A stretch of 64,000 bases of DNA from Altererythrobacter lutimaris (GCF_013371495.1 NZ_JABWTA010000001.1:1720001-1784000), one strand, 5' to 3'. Shown: positions 1 through 10,183, numbered from the stretch's first letter. Notes: generated by a model not told the origin, from the sequence alone. Made by a program: numbers and translations.

Positions 1-53
1 CTGATCAGTTAGATGGTACAAGGCTTCAGTAATCCCTCAAATACAAGGCCGAC

Positions 54-1016
54 ATGAATAACCAGCTTGTCCCTCAGCCCTTCGGTCATTTCATGCTCGC
101 TTCGACGCTGGCTCTCGTGTCGTCTAGCGTCGCGCAAACACCGGTCGCCGATCAAGCGATAGCGCCCAACCTCTCCGATCCGGAGACTGAGCTGCTGCAA
201 CTGGAGGAAGAGCGCAACAAGCGGCTTACCCTCCCCGTCAATATAGAAGGTGTCGGTCCGTTCGACTTCATGATCGACACTGGCAGCCAGGCGACGGTCG
301 TAACGCACGAGATCAATGAACGCTTGGCATTGCCGGATGCTGGCACTGCTATTGTCGTTGGTATGGCGAGCAGGCGCGAAGTGAATCTCGTTGAACTCGA
401 TGGCCTTCAGTTCGGCAGTCGCACGATTGACGGACTTACTGCACCGGTGCTGGAGCGTGCGCATATCGGCGCTGACGGGATCATCGGCCTTGATAGCCTC
501 CAAGACATGCGCGTCCTGTTTGACTTCCGCAAGAAAACCATTGCGGTGGCTGATGCGACGGAGAAGCTTTCGAGCCGCGGCTTTGAGATCATCGTGCGCG
601 CTCGCCCGAGAGAAGGTCAGCTGCTTATCACGCAAGCAACTGTCGAAGGGGTGAAAGCCACCGTCATTATTGACACCGGCGCACAAGCGACGCTCGGGAA
701 CCTTGCTCTGCGCGAACGGATTCGCAAACGCCGTGAACAGCAGCAGGTTGTAACGACAGATGTGAATGGGGTCTCGATCACAACTCCGCTGACCTTCGCT
801 CGCAGCCTGCGTATTCAAGGACTGGAGCTTAAGAACCTGCCGATCACCTATGCTGATGCACCCGCATTTGAAGCGTTGGGATTGAAGGATGAGCCGGTCC
901 TGTCGCTTGGCATGCAACACTTGAAGGCGTTTGACCGCGTCGCGATTGACTTCAATAAGCGCCGGGTGCTGTTCGATCTGCCAAACAATGCGCGTTCTTC
1001 CAGAGGAAGCATCTGA
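54..1016 (+). CDS. Retropepsin-like aspartyl protease, two-domain, exported
   Basis: A 320-residue protein with two hydrophobic-hydrophobic-D-T-G-[SA]-Q-A-T signatures, one centred on Asp75 and one on Asp207. This is the arrangement of a single-chain aspartyl protease in which each half supplies one catalytic Asp. The first 28 residues look like a signal peptide ending near SSVAQ, so the enzyme is probably periplasmic or anchored. The family (gag-polyprotein-like aspartyl proteases of bacteria) is common in sphingomonads, but its substrates are mostly unknown. The ATG at 54 follows a weak AAGG. The gene is followed after about 70 bases by an ABC exporter on the same strand. The family call is fairly safe; the biological role is not. 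Confidence 0.8.
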   Translation: MNNQLVPQPFGHFMLASTLALVSSSVAQTPVADQAIAPNLSDPETELLQLEEERNKRLTLPVNIEGVGPFDFMIDTGSQATVVTHEINERLALPDAGTAIVVGMASRREVNLVELDGLQFGSRTIDGLTAPVLERAHIGADGIIGLDSLQDMRVLFDFRKKTIAVADATEKLSSRGFEIIVRARPREGQLLITQATVEGVKATVIIDTGAQATLGNLALRERIRKRREQQQVVTTDVNGVSITTPLTFARSLRIQGLELKNLPITYADAPAFEALGLKDEPVLSLGMQHLKAFDRVAIDFNKRRVLFDLPNNARSSRGSI

Positions 1017-1089
1017 AGCAAGGCTTTACCGGCTGCTACCAAGTCTAGCCTTGTTCTAAAGCAGGGGCAGGCCCACATGGTTGCGCACG

Positions 1090-2913
1090 ATGCCACCTGA
1101 TCCCGCCACACCTGCCCCGTCTGATGCTGAAAGCTGGGCGACGCTCAAGCGGTTTCTCCCTTATCTCTGGCCGAAGGATAATCCGGCGCTGCGGTGGCGG
1201 ATCGTCATTGCCTTGGGGTTTGTGCTTGCCGCCAAAGGCGTCATCCTTGCCTTGCCCTATGCATACAAGAATGCCGTCGACGCCATGTCGGAAAGCAAGG
1301 CGGCGAGCGAGGCGGTTTCCGTCGCAATGGCGCTGGTCCTTGCATACGGGCTTGGGCGCTTTACCGGCGTGGCCTTCGACAATCTGCGCAATATCGCCTT
1401 CGAGCGCGTGGGCCAAGTCGCAACCCTGAACCTAGCGCAGGATGTGTTCCACAGGTTGCACAAGCTTTCGCTGAGGTTCCACTTGTCGCGCCGTACTGGC
1501 GAAGTCACGAAGATCATAGAACGCGGAACGAAGAGCATCGACACCATGCTCTATTTCCTGCTGTTCAACATTGCTCCAACTGCCATTGAGCTGATCGCAG
1601 TTGGCGTGATCTTCTATATCAATTTCGGGATCGAGCTGGTCATCGCGACAGCGATCACTGTTATCGCTTACATTCTGATCACGCGCTGGATCACGGAATG
1701 GCGCACCACGCTACGCCGCGAGATGAATGATCTGGATGGCAAGGCGCTCGATCGCGCGGTCGACTCGCTGCTCAATTATGAGACCGTCAAATATTTCGGA
1801 GCCGAAGCGCGCGAAGAGGAACGCTATGGCGATGCGGCGAGGAGCTACGCCAAAGCAGCGATGAAGTCCGAGAACTCGCTCGGGCTGCTCAACATCGCGC
1901 AAGCCGCTATCACCAATATGCTGATGGCTGGCGCCATGGCCTACAGCGTGTGGGGCTGGAGCCAGGGCCGCTTTACAGTCGGCGATCTCGTGTTCGTGAA
2001 TACCTATCTGTTACAGCTGTTCCGTCCGCTTGACCTGCTTGGCTTTGTCTATCGCTCAATCAGGCAGGGTCTTGTCGACATGGGCGCGATGTTCACGCTG
2101 ATCGACACGTCGGTCGAAGTCGAAGACAAGCCAGGCGCGCCAGCACTCAATGTAAAGCGCGCAGCCATCAGCTTCGAGAATGTCCGCTTCCAATATGAAG
2201 ACGGTCGCGAAATCCTGCGCGGGCTTAGTTTTGAAGTGCCAGCCGGATCGCAAACCGCAATCGTTGGGCCTTCGGGCGCCGGCAAAAGCACAATCGCAAG
2301 GCTGCTGTTCCGCTTCTACGATCCACAGTCAGGTCGCATCCTGATTGACGGTCAGGACATTGCCGATGTCACGCAAGGCAGTCTGCGTGCAGCTATCGGC
2401 ATCGTTCCGCAAGACAGCGTGCTGTTCAATGACACACTGCGCTATAACATTGCTTATGGCAGCGGCGATGCGAGTGAAGAAGACGTCCTGCGCGCGGCTC
2501 GCGATGCGGCGATCATGCCTTTCATCGAGGCGCAGCCGCAAGGCTTGGAGACTGAAGTTGGCGAGCGCGGCCTAAAGCTCTCAGGCGGCGAAAAGCAGCG
2601 CGTCGCGATTGCGCGGACGCTGGTAAAAAACCCGCCCATCCTCCTGCTTGATGAAGCAACCAGCGCTCTGGACAGCCGGACCGAGCAAGACATCCTGTCG
2701 ACGCTTCACCGGATCGCCAAAGACCGCACGACCGTCGCTATCGCACACAGGCTTTCTACCATCGCCAATGCTGATCAGATTCTCGTTATGGAGCAAGGAC
2801 AGCTTGCCGAGCGCGGGACGCATGCAGAATTGTTAAAGCGCGACGGTCTCTACGCAGACATGTGGGCGCGCCAGCAGGCGGAGAGTGAAGAGGCGGATAT
2901 ACCACAGAGCTGA
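1090..2913 (+). CDS. ABC transporter, ATM1/HMT1-type half exporter
   Basis: A 607-residue half-size ABC exporter: six-helix transmembrane domain (about residues 25-320) followed by an ATPase domain. The Walker A motif GPSGAGKST starts at Gly393, the signature is LSGGEKQRVAIA and the Walker B is LLLDEATSALD. The transmembrane part has the H-x-L-S-x-R-F-H-x-S-R-R-T-G-E stretch of the mitochondrial ATM1 / bacterial Atm1 group, which exports glutathione-linked species involved in Fe-S biogenesis or metal tolerance. A TTG three codons upstream (1081) is possible, but the ATG at 1090 is preferred. The gene stands alone between the protease and a SulP transporter. Substrate is inferred from the family only. 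Confidence 0.85.
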   Translation: MPPDPATPAPSDAESWATLKRFLPYLWPKDNPALRWRIVIALGFVLAAKGVILALPYAYKNAVDAMSESKAASEAVSVAMALVLAYGLGRFTGVAFDNLRNIAFERVGQVATLNLAQDVFHRLHKLSLRFHLSRRTGEVTKIIERGTKSIDTMLYFLLFNIAPTAIELIAVGVIFYINFGIELVIATAITVIAYILITRWITEWRTTLRREMNDLDGKALDRAVDSLLNYETVKYFGAEAREEERYGDAARSYAKAAMKSENSLGLLNIAQAAITNMLMAGAMAYSVWGWSQGRFTVGDLVFVNTYLLQLFRPLDLLGFVYRSIRQGLVDMGAMFTLIDTSVEVEDKPGAPALNVKRAAISFENVRFQYEDGREILRGLSFEVPAGSQTAIVGPSGAGKSTIARLLFRFYDPQSGRILIDGQDIADVTQGSLRAAIGIVPQDSVLFNDTLRYNIAYGSGDASEEDVLRAARDAAIMPFIEAQPQGLETEVGERGLKLSGGEKQRVAIARTLVKNPPILLLDEATSALDSRTEQDILSTLHRIAKDRTTVAIAHRLSTIANADQILVMEQGQLAERGTHAELLKRDGLYADMWARQQAESEEADIPQS

Positions 2914-3038
2914 GACGAAGCACTGAATAAGTACCCGCTGTCCTTGCATTGTGCAGCGCAGCAAGTATGGCGCGCGGCAACACGAACAGCGTGCATCCTC
3001 TCCCATTGTCGCGCGCATCAAGAAACGGACATAACAAA

Positions 3039-4532
3039 ATGATCGATACAGCCGCGTTGAAGCGCGACTGGCTCGCGAACCCGCGTGCTGAAATCCTTGC
3101 CGGTATTGTTGTTGCCTTGGCGCTGATCCCGGAAGCAATCGGCTTCTCCATTATTGCAGGCGTAGACCCGCGCGTCGGGCTCTACGCGTCGATCACGATC
3201 GCAATGGTGATTGCCTTTACCGGCGGGCGTCCGGGCATGATCTCGGCTGCCACGGCTGCGGTCGCGGTGGTCGTAGTGCCTCTCGTACGCGACTATGGCG
3301 TCGAATACCTTTTCGCAGCGACGATTCTGATGGGCATCTTCCAGGCAATTGCCGCTGTGTTGCGGCTCGACCTGCTGATGCAATTCGTGAGCCGTTCCGT
3401 CATTACAGGTTTCGTCAACGCGCTCGCGATCCTTATCTTCATGGCGCAGTTGCCGCAGCTGATTGATGTGCCTTGGATCACCTATCCGCTGGTCGCAGGC
3501 GCGCTTGCAATCATCTATTTGTTGCCGCGCTTTACAACCGCGATCCCCTCGCCGCTTGTGGCAATCGTAGTGCTCGGTTCGATCACTATCGGGCTCGATA
3601 TGAATGTGAACACAGTGAACGATATGGGCGAGCTGCCAGAGGGCCTGCCCTTTTTCGTGATCCCTGACGTTCCCCTTACATGGGAGACCTTCACAATCAT
3701 CGCGCCATACTCTGCCACCATGGCCGCAGTCGGCTTGCTGGAGAGCCTGCTCACCGCGCAAATCGTCGACGACATGACGCACACGACCAGCAACAAGCGC
3801 CGCGAGAGCGCGGGCCAGGGCGCGGCCAATATCGTGACCGCATTCTTCGGCGGCATGGGCGGCTGCGCGATGATCGGTCAGTCTGTCATTAACGTGACGA
3901 GCGGTGGACGAGGAAGGCTCTCGACCTTTACCGCAGGTCTTACGCTGCTTGTCTTGTTGTGGCTTCTCGGTCCGTTGGTAGGTCAAATTCCAATGGCGGC
4001 CCTTGTTGCGATCATGATTATGGTGAGTATCGGGACGTTCAGCTGGAACTCGATCCCCAACCTGCAGAAGCACCCGTGGCAAAGCTCTGTCGTCATGCTC
4101 ACCACTGTCGTGGTGGTGGTCGCGACCCACAATCTCGCGCTGGGCGTACTCGCGGGCGTGGTTCTGTCAGGCATCTTCTTCACGCAGAAGGTGATGGGAA
4201 TGTTCGAAGTCGTCCGGGAACGCGACGGTGATACCGCGATCTACCGCGCGAAGGGGCAGATATTCTACGCCAGCGTTGATCGGTTCCAGGACGCACTCGG
4301 GCCGGAGAGCACACAGCCCGACCCGGCAGATCACGTCATCATTGATGTGTCCAAGGCACATTTCTGGGATATCTCAGGCATTGCCGCGCTCGACAAAGCG
4401 GTCGAACGCATGCGGCGCAATGGGCGCAGCGTTCAAGTCCGCGGCCTCAACCGCGCCAGCACGGATCTGTTCGACAAATATGCCCTGACTGACAAAACCG
4501 GCGTCGAGATCGGGCTAGCCCCGCACCCTTGA
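3039..4532 (+). CDS. SulP family inorganic anion transporter with STAS domain
   Basis: A 497-residue polytopic membrane protein. The N-terminal GIVVALALIPEAIGFS and GVDPRVGLYAS segments are diagnostic of the SulP/SLC26 family (sulfate, bicarbonate or related anions). About ten to twelve hydrophobic segments are followed by a cytoplasmic STAS domain (from about residue 395), including the phosphorylation-loop-like stretch IIDVSKAHFWDISGIAALDKA. The ATG at 3039 was chosen because the family N-terminus begins there; the reading frame stays open upstream to 2949 but that part has no family character. Sulfate or bicarbonate cannot be distinguished from sequence. Confidence 0.88.
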   Translation: MIDTAALKRDWLANPRAEILAGIVVALALIPEAIGFSIIAGVDPRVGLYASITIAMVIAFTGGRPGMISAATAAVAVVVVPLVRDYGVEYLFAATILMGIFQAIAAVLRLDLLMQFVSRSVITGFVNALAILIFMAQLPQLIDVPWITYPLVAGALAIIYLLPRFTTAIPSPLVAIVVLGSITIGLDMNVNTVNDMGELPEGLPFFVIPDVPLTWETFTIIAPYSATMAAVGLLESLLTAQIVDDMTHTTSNKRRESAGQGAANIVTAFFGGMGGCAMIGQSVINVTSGGRGRLSTFTAGLTLLVLLWLLGPLVGQIPMAALVAIMIMVSIGTFSWNSIPNLQKHPWQSSVVMLTTVVVVVATHNLALGVLAGVVLSGIFFTQKVMGMFEVVRERDGDTAIYRAKGQIFYASVDRFQDALGPESTQPDPADHVIIDVSKAHFWDISGIAALDKAVERMRRNGRSVQVRGLNRASTDLFDKYALTDKTGVEIGLAPHP

Positions 4533-4545
4533 TGTGGTGCTAGCC
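4513..4545. terminator. Hairpin at the SulP/hslU convergent junction
   Basis: GGCTAGC at 4513-4519 pairs with GCTAGCC at 4539-4545, and some CCGC/GTGG pairing continues inward. It spans the stop codons of two convergent genes and is probably a bidirectional terminator, although no long T-tract follows. Confidence 0.55.
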
Positions 4546-5846
4546 TAAAGGATGTATTTGCTGAGGTCAGTATCGCCTGCCAGATCGCTGAGCTTCTCGC
4601 GCACATAGGCTGCATCAATAGTTACGGTTTCGCCTGTGTGATCTTCCGCTTCGAAGCTGATCTCTTCGAGCAGCCGTTCCATCACAGTCTGCAAGCGCCG
4701 CGCACCGATATTCTCGACGCTCTCGTTTACTTGCGCTGCGATCTTCGCGACTTCGGCAATCGCGTCATCGCGGAAATCAAGCTCGACCTTTTCCGTGCCG
4801 ATAAGTGCCTTGTATTGCTCGACAAGGTTCGCCCGCGTTTCGCTAAGAATGCGGACAAAGTCCTCTTCCGTCAGCGCGCGCAGCTCGACACGGATCGGCA
4901 GGCGGCCTTGCAATTCGGGCAGCATGTCTGAAGGCTTGGCCACATGAAATGCGCCCGAGGCGATAAACAGCACATGGTCGGTTTTCATCGCGCCATGCTT
5001 GGTCGAAACGGTCGTGCCTTCGATCAGTGGCAGCAAGTCCCGCTGTACGCCTTCGCGGCTGACTGATCCGCCACGCACATCGCTCACCGCGATCTTGTCG
5101 ACTTCGTCAAGGAACACAATTCCGTTGTTTTCCGCATTGGCGAGCGCGACACGCGCGACATCGTCCTGATCCATGCGCTTTTCAGCTTCTTCATCGACCA
5201 GCTTGTCCCACGCGTCAGGAACCTTCAATTTGCGCCGCTTGGTCGGCTTCTTGCCCATAGCCTTGCCAAACATGTCACCAAGGTCGATCATCCCGACATT
5301 GCCGCCCATTCCGCCCATGTCGAACGGCATGGCGGGCGCTTCTTCAACGTCGATTTCGACTTCGGTATCATTCATCGCGTTCTGGACGATACGTTCACGG
5401 AACGCTTCGCGGGTTGCTTCAGAAGCATTATCGCCGACCAGCGCGTTAAGCAGCCGATCCATGGCCGCTTCGGAAGCCGCCTCGCGAACGGCCTCGCGGC
5501 GACGTTCTTTCTCAAGCCGGATCGCTTCTTCTACCAGATCGCGCGCGATCTGTTCCACGTCGCGGCCGACGTAGCCGACTTCAGTGAACTTGGTCGCTTC
5601 GACCTTCACAAACGGAGCTTCAGCGAGCTTTGCCAGCCGGCGGCTAATTTCTGTCTTACCGCAGCCCGTCGGGCCGATCATGAGGATGTTCTTCGGCGTG
5701 ACTTCATCGCGCAACTCAGGTCCGAGCCGCTGACGGCGCCAGCGATTGCGAAGCGCAACTGCGACCGCGCGCTTGGCGTCTTTCTGGCCGATAATGTGTT
5801 CATCCAGCGCGGCGACAATCGCCTTTGGAGTAAGGTTGTCAGTCAT
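4545..5846 (-). CDS. hslU: ATP-dependent protease ATPase subunit HslU (ClpY)
   Basis: A 433-residue AAA+ unfoldase, the usual length. Walker [10 protein letters not shown] is at residues 58-65 and the Walker B region is [13 protein letters not shown] variable I-domain lies between them (about residues 110-230) and includes a Gly/Met-rich stretch. The C-terminus ends in DLSKYIL, the tail that docks into HslV. HslU unfolds substrates and feeds them to HslV in the cytoplasm. It lies 29 bases downstream of hslV on the same strand, the standard hslVU pair. Confidence 0.97.
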   Translation of the reverse strand: MTDNLTPKAIVAALDEHIIGQKDAKRAVAVALRNRWRRQRLGPELRDEVTPKNILMIGPTGCGKTEISRRLAKLAEAPFVKVEATKFTEVGYVGRDVEQIARDLVEEAIRLEKERRREAVREAASEAAMDRLLNALVGDNASEATREAFRERIVQNAMNDTEVEIDVEEAPAMPFDMGGMGGNVGMIDLGDMFGKAMGKKPTKRRKLKVPDAWDKLVDEEAEKRMDQDDVARVALANAENNGIVFLDEVDKIAVSDVRGGSVSREGVQRDLLPLIEGTTVSTKHGAMKTDHVLFIASGAFHVAKPSDMLPELQGRLPIRVELRALTEEDFVRILSETRANLVEQYKALIGTEKVELDFRDDAIAEVAKIAAQVNESVENIGARRLQTVMERLLEEISFEAEDHTGETVTIDAAYVREKLSDLAGDTDLSKYIL

Positions 5847-5875
5847 ATTATCTAGGGTCCGCCTGAAGTCCGGGC

Positions 5876-6436
5876 TTAAACAGTCTCAATCGTCAGATTG
5901 CCATTGGTGAAGACGCAGATATCCGCCGCAACGGCCATCGCCTTGGTCGCGATTGTTTCCGCATCCTCTTCATATTCAGCGAGCGCACGAGCAGCGGCGA
6001 GCGCATAATTGCCGCCAGAGCCGATTGCAGCAATCCCGCCTTCAGGCTCCAGCACATCGCCATTGCCTGTGAGCACCAGCAAGCTCTCTTCATCCGCGAC
6101 GATCATCAGCGCTTCGAGATTGCGGAGATATTTGTCCGTGCGCCAATCCTTCGCAAGCTCCACCGCCGCGCGCAGCAGCTGCCCGCGATATTGCTCGAGC
6201 TTCTTTTCCAGCCGCTCGAACAGAGTGAAGGCATCGGCAGTTGCGCCAGCAAAGCCTGCGACCACCTTGCCGCCCTCGCCGATCCGGCGAACTTTCTTCG
6301 CATTGGGTTTCATCACGGTGTTGCCCATGGAGACTTGACCGTCCCCTGCAATAACCGTCTTATCGCCGCGCTTAACGCCGATGATGGTGGTGCCGTGCCA
6401 TTGCGTGAGGCCGTGGGCGCTGTGTTTATCGTCCAT
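5876..6436 (-). CDS. hslV: ATP-dependent protease subunit HslV (ClpQ)
   Basis: A threonine peptidase of the proteasome-beta fold. The segment [11 protein letters not shown] holds the catalytic Thr (first Thr, residue 16 from the chosen start), followed by the conserved [13 protein letters not shown]. Catalysis therefore needs removal of a 15-residue leader, as in other alphaproteobacterial HslV proteins. The ATG at 6436 was preferred over one at 6457, whose extra residues match nothing in the family. HslV forms the double-hexamer core that degrades proteins delivered by HslU. It lies between bamE and hslU, all on the minus strand. Confidence 0.96.
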   Translation of the reverse strand: MDDKHSAHGLTQWHGTTIIGVKRGDKTVIAGDGQVSMGNTVMKPNAKKVRRIGEGGKVVAGFAGATADAFTLFERLEKKLEQYRGQLLRAAVELAKDWRTDKYLRNLEALMIVADEESLLVLTGNGDVLEPEGGIAAIGSGGNYALAAARALAEYEEDAETIATKAMAVAADICVFTNGNLTIETV

Positions 6437-6483
6437 GCCCCGCGATATGGGGAGCATGGCAAAACCGTCAAGCTTGAGAAGGG

Positions 6484-6966
6484 TTACGGACCGCCTGGTC
6501 CGCCGCCCGCACCAGGTGCGCCAACCGTACCGATATTGCCGAACAGGTCTTCAAGGAAGCCGCGCTCTCTGCCCAAGGTCGGTGTCTCATCACCATCGGG
6601 CGTAAGATAAACAACCTGATCCATACCTGACCGCTCGACAGATTTGACATTGCCTGCTTCGTCGAACTGGACCGCAAGCACCGAATGGGTGCTGATGCGC
6701 GGGCGTACGAATGGCTTCCGGCCGGTCACACTAGAAACATAATACCAGGTTGGTTCACCGAATTGGCTCTCGAATGTCGGACGGCCGAGCGTCCCTTCAA
6801 CAGAGCGCTTGTTATCAATCTCCGGTTGGACCGAGCTTAGCAGCACATTGTCGACGACGTAGCCACGCGATTCGCGGATCGAGCTACATCCGGCGAGCGC
6901 TGCTCCACATGCCGCAATAACGGCGATTCTCGTCGCATTCTTCCAGATCGTCTGACCTGTCGCCAT
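6484..6966 (-). CDS. bamE: Outer membrane assembly lipoprotein BamE (SmpA/OmlA)
   Basis: A 160-residue lipoprotein with lipobox LAGC (Cys27). The BamE core follows: RGYVVD, then [22 protein letters not shown]. It is a small accessory subunit of the BAM complex that inserts outer membrane beta-barrels. The tail is longer than in E. coli and ends in a Gly/Pro-rich stretch. A TTG at 6978 is an alternative start, but the ATG at 6966 has AAGAAGG upstream. It lies divergent from the bc1 chaperone gene, an arrangement familiar in alphaproteobacteria, and 47 bases upstream of hslV, so co-transcription is possible. Confidence 0.88.
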   Translation of the reverse strand: MATGQTIWKNATRIAVIAACGAALAGCSSIRESRGYVVDNVLLSSVQPEIDNKRSVEGTLGRPTFESQFGEPTWYYVSSVTGRKPFVRPRISTHSVLAVQFDEAGNVKSVERSGMDQVVYLTPDGDETPTLGRERGFLEDLFGNIGTVGAPGAGGGPGGP

Positions 6967-7171
6967 GAATTCGGTCAACCTTCTTTTAATTCGAGCCGCA
7001 CTGGAACCTTTGCTCCGTCTGCAACGCTTACTATATCAACTGTCCAACGCCTTAAGGCGATGAAGCGCAGCATGCAATGTCGCGCGTTCCTGTCGCTGGG
7101 GCAAAAGATTTGAATTCTGGCTGAACACGCGCAAACTGGCGCGATGAGACGCGACTTAGGAGCGAATTTGC

Positions 7172-7687
7172 ATGTCATTCCTGTCCAAGCTTCTTGGTAC
7201 TGAGCCTGATCCACGTGAAGCATTGCGTCCCTTGTGGCACCGCGCGGTGACGCTCGCGCGTACGCCGGACTTTTATTCCGAATGCCATGTCGCTGATAGC
7301 GTTGCTGGCCGCTTTGATATGATCACCGCTGTAAGCGCTTGCATGATGGTCCGCCTCGAAGCCAGCAACATGCACAGCGAAAGCGCGCTGTTTGCAGAAT
7401 TGTTCGTTGAAGACATGGAAGGCCAGATGCGCGAATTTGGCGTCAATGATGTCGTAGTTGGCAAGCGTATGGGCAAAGTGATGAGCTCATTGGGCGGAAG
7501 ACTGGGGGCTTACCGCCCTGCCCTCAACAACCGCGACCTTGCGGCATTGAGTAGCGCAATGGAGCGCAACGTCACATTCAATGAAGGTGGATCGCCAGAA
7601 TGTGCCGCGACCATGCTGCTAGCGCTAATGGATGAATTGTCCGCGCTGTCGGACGAAGAATTGCTCGCGGCGAAAGCCGACGCATGA
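7172..7687 (+). CDS. Ubiquinol-cytochrome c chaperone family protein (CBP3-like)
   Basis: A 171-residue protein with features of the Ubiq_cyt_C_chap domain: an N-terminal helix, ALRPLWHRAVTLAR, a tyrosine-rich turn, then FDMITAVSACMMVRLE and FVEDMEGQMREFGVNDVVVGKRM. The mitochondrial homologue CBP3 helps assemble cytochrome bc1, and the bacterial protein is assumed to do the same. The ATG at 7172 has AGGAGCG about ten bases upstream. The stop overlaps the start of the DUF177 gene by four bases (ATGA), so the two are translationally coupled. Confidence 0.88.
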   Translation: MSFLSKLLGTEPDPREALRPLWHRAVTLARTPDFYSECHVADSVAGRFDMITAVSACMMVRLEASNMHSESALFAELFVEDMEGQMREFGVNDVVVGKRMGKVMSSLGGRLGAYRPALNNRDLAALSSAMERNVTFNEGGSPECAATMLLALMDELSALSDEELLAAKADA

Positions 7688-8232
7688 ACGCAAGCGCTGC
7701 GCCCGAATTCTCCCGGCCGATCAAAGTGAAACCGCTGCCTGGCGAGACTTTGAAACTGGAAGCAAGGGCGGAAGAACGCGAAGCGCTCGCCCTGCGTTTT
7801 AGCCTCACAAGCATTGAAAGCCTGCGCGCACAGGTCGATGTCGCGGAAGACGGAAGGGCTATCCGCGCGAGCGGCACGCTGAGCGCAGAGATCACGCAAA
7901 GCTGTGCGATTTCCGGCGAGGACTTCGCCGTTACTATCGACGAGCCGCTGGCTCTTAGCTTTCTGGAAGAAAGCCTGATCGACCGCGATCCGGCGACCGA
8001 GCTTGATGGAGAGATCGAGATAGAATTGGATGCGGAAGATCTCGACGAGATCGCTTATTCCGGAGACAGCTTTGACCTTGGCGAGGCCGTTGCGCAAACA
8101 CTGGGACTGGCGATTGATCCCTACGCCGAAGGACCCAATGCTGATGCTGCACGAAAACAGGCCGGCATTGTGAGCGATGACGCGCCGTCCGGACCGCTAG
8201 CTGAAGCCTTGGCGGCGTTGAAGAAAGAATAG
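7684..8232 (+). CDS. DUF177 / YceD family protein
   Basis: A 182-residue protein of the YceD group, recognised by its central QSCAISGEDFAVTIDEPLAL segment and an acidic middle (EIEIELDAEDLDEIAYSGD). In many bacteria the gene sits in front of rpmF-plsX and has been linked to 23S rRNA metabolism. Here rpmF and plsX do not follow; a membrane protein starts two bases after the stop. The family call is good and the function remains unclear. Confidence 0.82.
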   Translation: MNASAAPEFSRPIKVKPLPGETLKLEARAEEREALALRFSLTSIESLRAQVDVAEDGRAIRASGTLSAEITQSCAISGEDFAVTIDEPLALSFLEESLIDRDPATELDGEIEIELDAEDLDEIAYSGDSFDLGEAVAQTLGLAIDPYAEGPNADAARKQAGIVSDDAPSGPLAEALAALKKE

Positions 8233-8233
8233 G

Positions 8234-9367
8234 ATGCAAGCGGGGGGCAATCACGGCAAACTGATTTCAACGGCGCTTGCCGCGATTGTGGTTGGTGTCA
8301 GCGCCACCTTGGTCCTCATCACTTATTACATCACTGCAAACCCGGAGACCGTACCTCTCGAATGGCAATGGAATTTGCGCTGGGAGCACAATTTCGCAGC
8401 TTGGTGGGGCGGAAGTCTGCTTTTGCTGACCGCATTGCTGACTTTCGACAACGCGCTTGGTGCTCCTAATGTCAAGCTGAAGCGCGCATGGCTCACATTA
8501 GCCTGCATCATCCTGTTTCTGTCGCTCGATGAAGTTGGGTCATTGCATGAGCGGATGGGCTCAATCAGCAAATCTCTCGATGCGGGGCGCTGGGCTTTGG
8601 CCATCCCGCTCGCGCTGGTGATCGCTTATTTATCAATCCGCTCCGGCCTGACCTTGCTGTGGCATGGTGGCCGAGAACGCTTGCAGATACTTATCATCGG
8701 GATCGGTTTTGCTGTCCTGCTCTCCGTCGCTTTTCAGGAATATGTCGAGAATGCGATGGATTGGCGCGGGTCCGAATGGAGACCTTTGCGCGCAGCAATC
8801 GAAGAGGGAAGCGAGCTTCTCGGCATTTCGATTGTGCTGTTCGCTGTCAGCCTGCCGTTCTGGCAGCGGCCTGGGGCAACGCTGGACTCAGTGAAGGCCC
8901 ATGCGACACCCGCCATGATCGCCGCGATCATCTTGGTCCTGCCATTCCTTGCGATCTCGATGGATACTGATCCGCAAAAAGGTGAGCCAAGCGACTGGCT
9001 CGCCAGCGCCTTATTGCTTGGCACGGCATTTTTGTGGGCAAAGCGGGCGTGGACTCACGGGCCAGTGATAGGATCGCTCGCTCTCGCGGGGATTGCAGGG
9101 ATTGCTTCAATTGCAGCAGTTGCCATGGGCCCAGTAGAGACTTTCGAGCTCGCAGGATTGGAGCTCAATCGCCGGGGGCTGATCTACGCCATCTTAGCGC
9201 TGGGACTGGCCGCATTTGTTCGAACGCAACTGGCTGCGCTCGTGCTCATAGCGCCTGCGGCGCTGCTTATCGCGCAAGCCGTAATCGGCTTTAGCTCGCC
9301 GTTCTGGCCGTTTCTCCTAGGGCCAGTTTGCGCGCTCGGAATTTTTGCAGTGAGCGCAAAAGCATAG
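8234..9367 (+). CDS. Polytopic membrane protein of unknown function
   Basis: A 377-residue protein with about nine to ten hydrophobic segments and no motif I recognise. Between the third and fourth segments is an acidic/His stretch, LSLDEVGSLHERMGS, that could face one side of the membrane as a functional loop. It begins two bases after the DUF177 stop with AGG directly upstream, so it belongs to the same operon. It could be a sensor, flippase-like or lipid-modifying protein; nothing in the sequence settles this. Confidence 0.65.
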   Translation: MQAGGNHGKLISTALAAIVVGVSATLVLITYYITANPETVPLEWQWNLRWEHNFAAWWGGSLLLLTALLTFDNALGAPNVKLKRAWLTLACIILFLSLDEVGSLHERMGSISKSLDAGRWALAIPLALVIAYLSIRSGLTLLWHGGRERLQILIIGIGFAVLLSVAFQEYVENAMDWRGSEWRPLRAAIEEGSELLGISIVLFAVSLPFWQRPGATLDSVKAHATPAMIAAIILVLPFLAISMDTDPQKGEPSDWLASALLLGTAFLWAKRAWTHGPVIGSLALAGIAGIASIAAVAMGPVETFELAGLELNRRGLIYAILALGLAAFVRTQLAALVLIAPAALLIAQAVIGFSSPFWPFLLGPVCALGIFAVSAKA

Positions 9368-9460
9368 CTGCACTTATCCGCGCAATCAGTGAGCAATTTG
9401 CAATGCTTGCAGCCACACCCTAATTCTCTTCTCGGGTCGGTATCGCTGGGGGGCAACTGA

Positions 9461-10153
9461 ATGGCGGGCAATCCACGCGCAGAGCGCTTTTTCTTGATTA
9501 TGACCTTAGTGATGATTGCAATCATCACCGCGGGTTTCAGCGCCTCAGCCTTGTATCTGCCTGAGTTTCCCTTCCCGCCAACACCGCTTCTCGTAGTTCA
9601 CGGGATCGTGACGTTCAGTTGGTATGGACTGACAGCTTCGCAGGCGTGGCTGATTGGCAATTCGAACTACGCGCTACACCGAAAGATGGGTCAAGCCAGC
9701 CTGATTTTGGCCGCTCTAATACTGGCGACAGGATATGTCGTCGTGAGCGGCGCCATTGCGAAACCGACCAATTCGATCGGTGGTCTGACTCCCGCAGGGT
9801 CGACCATTTTTCCAAGCATGGATTTGCTCGGCTTCGTGCTGTTTTACGGATTAGCGCTCATTAGACGAAACGACGGCGCCGCACATAAACGGCTTATTGT
9901 GCTTGCTGGCCTCATGATGTTGCCACCGGCTACCGCGCGGCTGGGTCTGGCGATTGGTCTTGAACCTTTGCCCGCCGTGGCAGCGCTCGCAATCGCTGGC
10001 GCATTCCTGATCTATGACTGGAGGACACGCAAGCGACCCCATTGGGCAAGCGTGCTCGGCTTGGTCGTTGCTGCAGGCGGCGCACCGCTGCGCTTCATCG
10101 TTGGCTCATCAGACGAATGGGAACGGTTCGCGCAGGCATTTTACGGGGCGTAG
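9461..10153 (+). CDS. Small polytopic membrane protein, unknown function
   Basis: A 230-residue protein with about six to seven transmembrane segments. Histidines lie at membrane edges (PLLVVHGIVTFSWYG, NYALHRKMGQAS, AAHKRLIVLAG), reminiscent of haem-binding or DUF2306-like membrane proteins, but I cannot assign it to a family. The ATG at 9461 follows GGGGGGCAACTGA. It is co-oriented with the preceding membrane gene across a 93-base gap. The His pattern is an observation, not proof of haem binding. Confidence 0.6.
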   Translation: MAGNPRAERFFLIMTLVMIAIITAGFSASALYLPEFPFPPTPLLVVHGIVTFSWYGLTASQAWLIGNSNYALHRKMGQASLILAALILATGYVVVSGAIAKPTNSIGGLTPAGSTIFPSMDLLGFVLFYGLALIRRNDGAAHKRLIVLAGLMMLPPATARLGLAIGLEPLPAVAALAIAGAFLIYDWRTRKRPHWASVLGLVVAAGGAPLRFIVGSSDEWERFAQAFYGA

Positions 10154-10183
10154 ACTCTCGGCGGGTCCGCGATCTCGCAGTGA

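Noticed and set aside
3018..4130. 370-codon open frame antisense to the SulP gene
   Set aside because: His/Arg/Asp-rich shadow of a membrane protein gene; no motif or credible start.
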